In this document: positions 60,381 to 64,000 of the stretch, piece after piece
Position numbering within the stretch: position 1 is the first letter of the stretch
How the letters are laid out: each line of letters opens with the position of its first letter
Origin: Sergeia podlipaevii
Lineage: Eukaryota > Euglenozoa > Kinetoplastea > Trypanosomatida > Trypanosomatidae
Reading direction: 5' to 3'
Length of the DNA: 64,000 nt
Assembly (NCBI GenBank): GCA_030849805.1
Contig: JASANZ010002235.1
Span: 1-64,000, forward strand
Translations under genes and position numbers: made by a program
The notes under the pieces: generated by a model
Database searches by the model: none
Told to the model about the DNA's origin: nothing
What the model saw: the letters and a program-made list of their open reading frames with translations, nothing else

Positions 60381-63300
60381 ATGACTGATACAGGCGATAG
60401 TGCTGACCTACAGCAGGCCCTAGATGGCCGCTATCCATACTCTCTGCTCTCTGCCTCACTGCGACAGCGCTTTACACAGCGGGAGTACATCACGCGAACA
60501 ATACAGTACAGTATTCTACGTGCCCATGCATATCATAGATTGCCAGACTTTGTCAAGGTAAATATAACGGAGCGAGAGTACTATCAGGAGATGCTGAGCT
60601 ACTCTGCTGAGCGCTTGCAGCTGTACCCGTACATTCATCAACACAAAGTTGTGTTTTATACTAGCGAGACGCCCCTAACGTATTACCGCGGCGTTCTTGC
60701 ATCGATGCTGAGAACAGAACAAAGTTACGACCGTCTGCCTAATTTTACTGCGTGTGACGTGCTTAACCTGCTCGGGGTAGGCCGGAATGAGTACCTGCGC
60801 ATCACAAAGGAGGTCCGCAGCTCGCTGCGCTGGCACGTGAATCGAAGCTACGTGCCTGACTACCTCCCGCAGGAGCTGCTGCCAAGTGTAGCCCTCGCCC
60901 CATTTTGGAGCATATCGCCTGTTGAGATGCCCACAGAGCAGTTCAAGAAGAAGTTTCCTCAAGGAGGCAACACTGGTAGCGGGAGCAGAAGTAACGCTGC
61001 TGAAGGCAGCAACACTGGTAGTAGCAAGCTTGTGAGTGACGCCTTTGCCCTCTATAGACTGCTTATTACCAAAGGACGTGCCGCGACAGGGGTGACTGTG
61101 ACGGTGCCATTCACGAACTACATCGCCGGCGGTAGCGGCGGTCAAAGTTCCTCGAATATTACCGTTGCACCAGTCTCAGCCTCTGCGATGGAAGACCTCG
61201 GGGTGAGTGCGTGCTACTTGGCACGTGATACAATGTACGTCTGTGAGCTGCCCGCGGAGCCGCTCTACTACTTGTACCGTAAAGGACTTGTGTTACCATC
61301 CTTCACGGTCAGTCCAGAAGAACGCTTCACTGTGCCACCGCTCGAGCAGTTTGTCATGAACCGCACCTCTGATGATCCTCAGGAGCTTCTACTGTGCCGT
61401 GTGTTATCCACCCTTGACTCTCGCACGCCAATTCAGCTGCTCGCTCAGCTTCTTATGATGGAGGAGGCAGACGTGTGCAGCGCCGCAAAGCTGCTTCTGC
61501 AGCTTGGCCTCGCACAGCCGGTGTCTGCCACTACAGTACCTGACGGCATTGTCACTGGCACCGCTGTCATCCACCCATCCTGGCAGAGCAGCGTGAACGC
61601 AGCTCTCAAGGCCTCAGCGCAGCAGTACCAGAAGATGCTCTTGTCATCGACAAATGCTTCGCCGCCAGCCTGCTCTTCGCAAGAGCCGCCTAGTCCTGAG
61701 CCAACTCTCAAGCAGCGCCCTGTTAACCGCGGATACGCAAGCGAGGATGCACGTTGCACCTCCCAGTCCGCCTCTCACCTGTTGCCTTTGTCAGTCTCCG
61801 AGGAGCTTTTTGCTGATTCTGCAGATGGCACAAAGGCGAAGAGCGCAAGAGGCAAGCGCATTGCGGTGCTGTATGATGCCACGCTCACTGGATTTCTCAT
61901 GATGACCAACCTGAGCAGCAACCCCACCTTCAAGCAGCTCGCAGTGACACTTTTTGAGGTGGGGAAGATGCCCGACGAGGTGGTCGGCCACTTCTTGGAG
62001 CTACTGGGTGAGATTGATCTAGCGGGGATGGATACGTTTGGCGGGGAGGCCGCAAAGTACATTCACAGTGTGCTCTGTCTTCGTGAGTTGCTTCACACAC
62101 TGAGGTCTATACCGGACCCTGAAGCCCCGAATGTGGGCGGCTCGTCATCTTCATCGTCGTCGTCGTCGTTTGGGGTGGATTTGCTAAAGATTGAGTCTCT
62201 TAACGAGTTGGAGGCCACGACGCGTTACTCCGTGCTTGCGCGCAGCTACTGGGCGTACGTAGTGGTGTCGCCTATTGCCAGCGCGCCACTGATTGATGTT
62301 GAGCTCAGCTGCGTGTACGGTAACACGGTAGGCTTGATGGCCTCCCCGTGGCTGACACTTTTTGCTTACTCCAAGCTGTGTAATGGCCCACCATCTGTGC
62401 TGCTCCCCTTTGGGTTTCTTCCAGGCAGCTGGCCACCATCCTTCTGGGCTCTCGAGGAGGCGGGGGATGCAGTGAAGGAAGAGGAGGTGATGCAGCAGCA
62501 ACACTGCGGGGACCATGTCGGCAATGGAGGCCAGAGCGATGCCAATGAAGACGAGATGGACATTCCATTAGGTGCTCTCGCTGACACAGTAGTAGGGTAC
62601 GGCGTGCGTGTGCGCCTGCAGACGGTAGCGCTGGACTCTGAAGTTTCCTACAGCGACCTCCACACCTCGCTACTGCTCATCAATGAGACCACGGCTTCTG
62701 CACCTGTGTTTGCGCAGTGTTCAGCGCGTACCCCTCTCACTGCTCGCACGCGTGCGGCCGTTCCTCCATATTCTATGGGACCTACATACAGTAGAGCTAG
62801 CGGGGGAGATGCCACTACCGCAACCAGCATCGGTGGCGTGGCAGTGGTAGCTGAGGCAGCTGACTACGTTACGGTAGAGGTAGCCGTACCTTTTACAGCT
62901 ACTGAGGCTATGGTGCTTGCCTTGGCTACGGAGAAACTGCACGGAGACAGCACCGCGGGCACCTATAGAACAGAAGCCACGGAGAAGTGCTCGGAGGTGT
63001 GTTCAGACCCACACGGACGCCTGTGGGGTTGTCTTGAGGACGCGGTGACTACTCTCCACCTGCAGGACTCGATTGGTTACTGCGTGCTGTCGGTCTCCGC
63101 CATGTTGTACCGTGGCAGCAGCAGCGAAAGCTCAGAGGCGGAGAGACCGCCACTGCACCATAGTTACTGCGTCGAGAGCGTGTGCTTGGTGCACGTTGGT
63201 CTGGGCGTCCCTCTTGTGGAGGTATCGTGCTGCTTGGCGATGCTCAAGTCGCTGCCAGAGCTTCTCACCGAGCCCCGCGCGGAGAGGCACAACACAGCGA

Positions 63301-63536
63301 TGCGGGCGTGCATGAAAGAGTACGGTGAGTTTCTAGAGCGATATTCGCCTGTTACCCGCGAGGTCCACGAACGTATGTCGATACAGACGACGGCGGCGGT
63401 AGGACCGATGACCCAGATGCACTTGCGCAATACTGGAGGGAATGGTGGAGCGCCATACCCCGCATTCGCGGTGCTTTTTGACGGCAAGGAGATTTCAATA
63501 GTGGACGAAGCCCGTCCACTGTGTGAGTTGTGGTGA
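60381..63536 (+). CDS. FAM91 homolog (Golgi vesicle-tethering adaptor)
   Basis: A 1051-residue protein; human FAM91A1 is somewhat shorter. The N-terminal domain (about 1-350) shows the family pattern throughout: REYxxxxxxYSI (33-45), REYYQEMLSYSAERLQLYPY (65-84), TYYRGVLASMLRTEQSYDRL (100-119), PNFTACDVLNLLGVGRNEYL (121-140), and later VPPLEQFVMNR. The C-terminal domain begins with the diagnostic KRIAVLYDATLTGFLMM and continues with AVTLFEVGKMPDE (about 491-533). Ser/Gly-rich insertions (about 195-215, 410-470, 580-595, 700-725) account for the extra length. In animals FAM91A1 works with TBC1D23 to link golgin-captured endosomal vesicles to the trans-Golgi, and with the WDR11 complex. The same role here is inferred. 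The frame includes a TTG at 60378; the ATG at 60381 is the start, close behind a GA repeat. Confidence 0.88.
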   Translation: MTDTGDSADLQQALDGRYPYSLLSASLRQRFTQREYITRTIQYSILRAHAYHRLPDFVKVNITEREYYQEMLSYSAERLQLYPYIHQHKVVFYTSETPLTYYRGVLASMLRTEQSYDRLPNFTACDVLNLLGVGRNEYLRITKEVRSSLRWHVNRSYVPDYLPQELLPSVALAPFWSISPVEMPTEQFKKKFPQGGNTGSGSRSNAAEGSNTGSSKLVSDAFALYRLLITKGRAATGVTVTVPFTNYIAGGSGGQSSSNITVAPVSASAMEDLGVSACYLARDTMYVCELPAEPLYYLYRKGLVLPSFTVSPEERFTVPPLEQFVMNRTSDDPQELLLCRVLSTLDSRTPIQLLAQLLMMEEADVCSAAKLLLQLGLAQPVSATTVPDGIVTGTAVIHPSWQSSVNAALKASAQQYQKMLLSSTNASPPACSSQEPPSPEPTLKQRPVNRGYASEDARCTSQSASHLLPLSVSEELFADSADGTKAKSARGKRIAVLYDATLTGFLMMTNLSSNPTFKQLAVTLFEVGKMPDEVVGHFLELLGEIDLAGMDTFGGEAAKYIHSVLCLRELLHTLRSIPDPEAPNVGGSSSSSSSSSFGVDLLKIESLNELEATTRYSVLARSYWAYVVVSPIASAPLIDVELSCVYGNTVGLMASPWLTLFAYSKLCNGPPSVLLPFGFLPGSWPPSFWALEEAGDAVKEEEVMQQQHCGDHVGNGGQSDANEDEMDIPLGALADTVVGYGVRVRLQTVALDSEVSYSDLHTSLLLINETTASAPVFAQCSARTPLTARTRAAVPPYSMGPTYSRASGGDATTATSIGGVAVVAEAADYVTVEVAVPFTATEAMVLALATEKLHGDSTAGTYRTEATEKCSEVCSDPHGRLWGCLEDAVTTLHLQDSIGYCVLSVSAMLYRGSSSESSEAERPPLHHSYCVESVCLVHVGLGVPLVEVSCCLAMLKSLPELLTEPRAERHNTAMRACMKEYGEFLERYSPVTREVHERMSIQTTAAVGPMTQMHLRNTGGNGGAPYPAFAVLFDGKEISIVDEARPLCELW

Positions 63537-64000
63537 TTCTCTTTGTGTGCAGTGCCTTCTTCGTAACGATGCGTTGTGAAGATCTTATCATTGGCTTCTT
63601 TTTATTTTTGTTTGTTTGCTAAAATAAAGTGAGACAGCTGAACGAATCATTTTTTTTTTTTTTTTTTGGTTGACGCCCTTATATAGAGTTAAAGGTTGGA
63701 CTCCATTGATGGCTCATGCACTTGCCATTTTTTTTTTTTTAAATGTTGCACTTTGACTGTATGTTTTCATTCATTTTTCTCTCTTTTGCATCTCAATTAC
63801 AAGCAGAAGCAAAACGTTAGTCAGCAGAACAGTAGAGTCAAAGGTCCTTTATAAATATTTTAAGAGGACAAGGGCTAGCTGTGTGTGTGCCCCCCAAAAG
63901 AAACTTTAAATATTGATTGCTGTCTTTGTTGTTGTTGTTGTTGTTGCTGTTTTATCGCATAAGGAACGCCTTCTATCTCACATGATGAACATGACAATAT
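63537..64000. other. Downstream intergenic region
   Basis: AT-rich 3' UTR and spacer with T tracts at about 63650-63667 and 63728-63740 and a GTT repeat at about 63925-63947. No gene is visible before the end of the window. Confidence 0.7.

Noticed and set aside
57518..63536. Functional operon of DNA-replication or trafficking genes
   Set aside because: Kinetoplastid polycistrons are not grouped by function, and neighbouring products here belong to unrelated processes.

Overview
The window looks like nuclear DNA of a trypanosomatid (kinetoplastid) flagellate. All sixteen intact protein-coding genes and the one broken gene lie on the + strand. They are intronless and separated by 0.3-2.7 kb of AT-rich DNA full of long T/pyrimidine tracts, TA, CA, GA and TATC microsatellites. 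Most genes have a pyrimidine tract followed by an AG shortly before the start codon, as expected for SL trans-splicing acceptors. The reading frames are visibly richer in G+C than the spacers. This fits one directional polycistronic unit with no strand switch, tRNA or rRNA. The genus cannot be fixed from sequence alone. Several frames can be opened upstream only through TTG or GTG codons; I placed those starts at the first ATG.

Layout. 1-9.4 kb: an M20D-type amidohydrolase, then an old yellow enzyme (OYE) array made of one decayed copy and one 965-residue gene that fuses two OYE modules, the second lacking key residues. 11.7-15.2 kb: a type II membrane protein that resembles FAM20/four-jointed secretory-pathway kinases. 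16.3-19.6 kb: a long low-complexity protein of unknown function. 20.3-26.3 kb: two adjacent TEX2-like SMP-domain (lipid transfer) paralogs. 27.9-30.4 kb: a cold-shock-domain protein, one domain of which seems split by a large insertion. 31.4-40.7 kb: two paralogous ABC half-transporter-like proteins, the first with canonical ATPase motifs and the second with almost all motifs altered. 42.0-48.9 kb: two largely disordered unknown proteins. 50.6-55.0 kb: a Ctf4/AND-1 (WDHD1) homolog. 55.8-64 kb: a GNAT acetyltransferase, a TMEM41/VTT-type membrane protein, a probable RNase H2 subunit C and a FAM91 homolog.

Functional themes. Several genes concern membranes and lipids (two SMP proteins, the VTT protein, the ABC pair) or the Golgi/endosome route (FAM20-like kinase, FAM91). 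Two concern DNA replication and ribonucleotide removal (Ctf4, RNase H2C). Kinetoplastid polycistrons do not group genes by function, so adjacency is informative here only for the tandem paralogs (OYE, SMP, ABC). The most unusual items are the FAM20-like kinase, the asymmetric ABC pair, the decayed and fused OYE modules with a tract of identical sequence, and the split cold-shock domain. All family assignments rest on motif recognition by eye; no database search was run.
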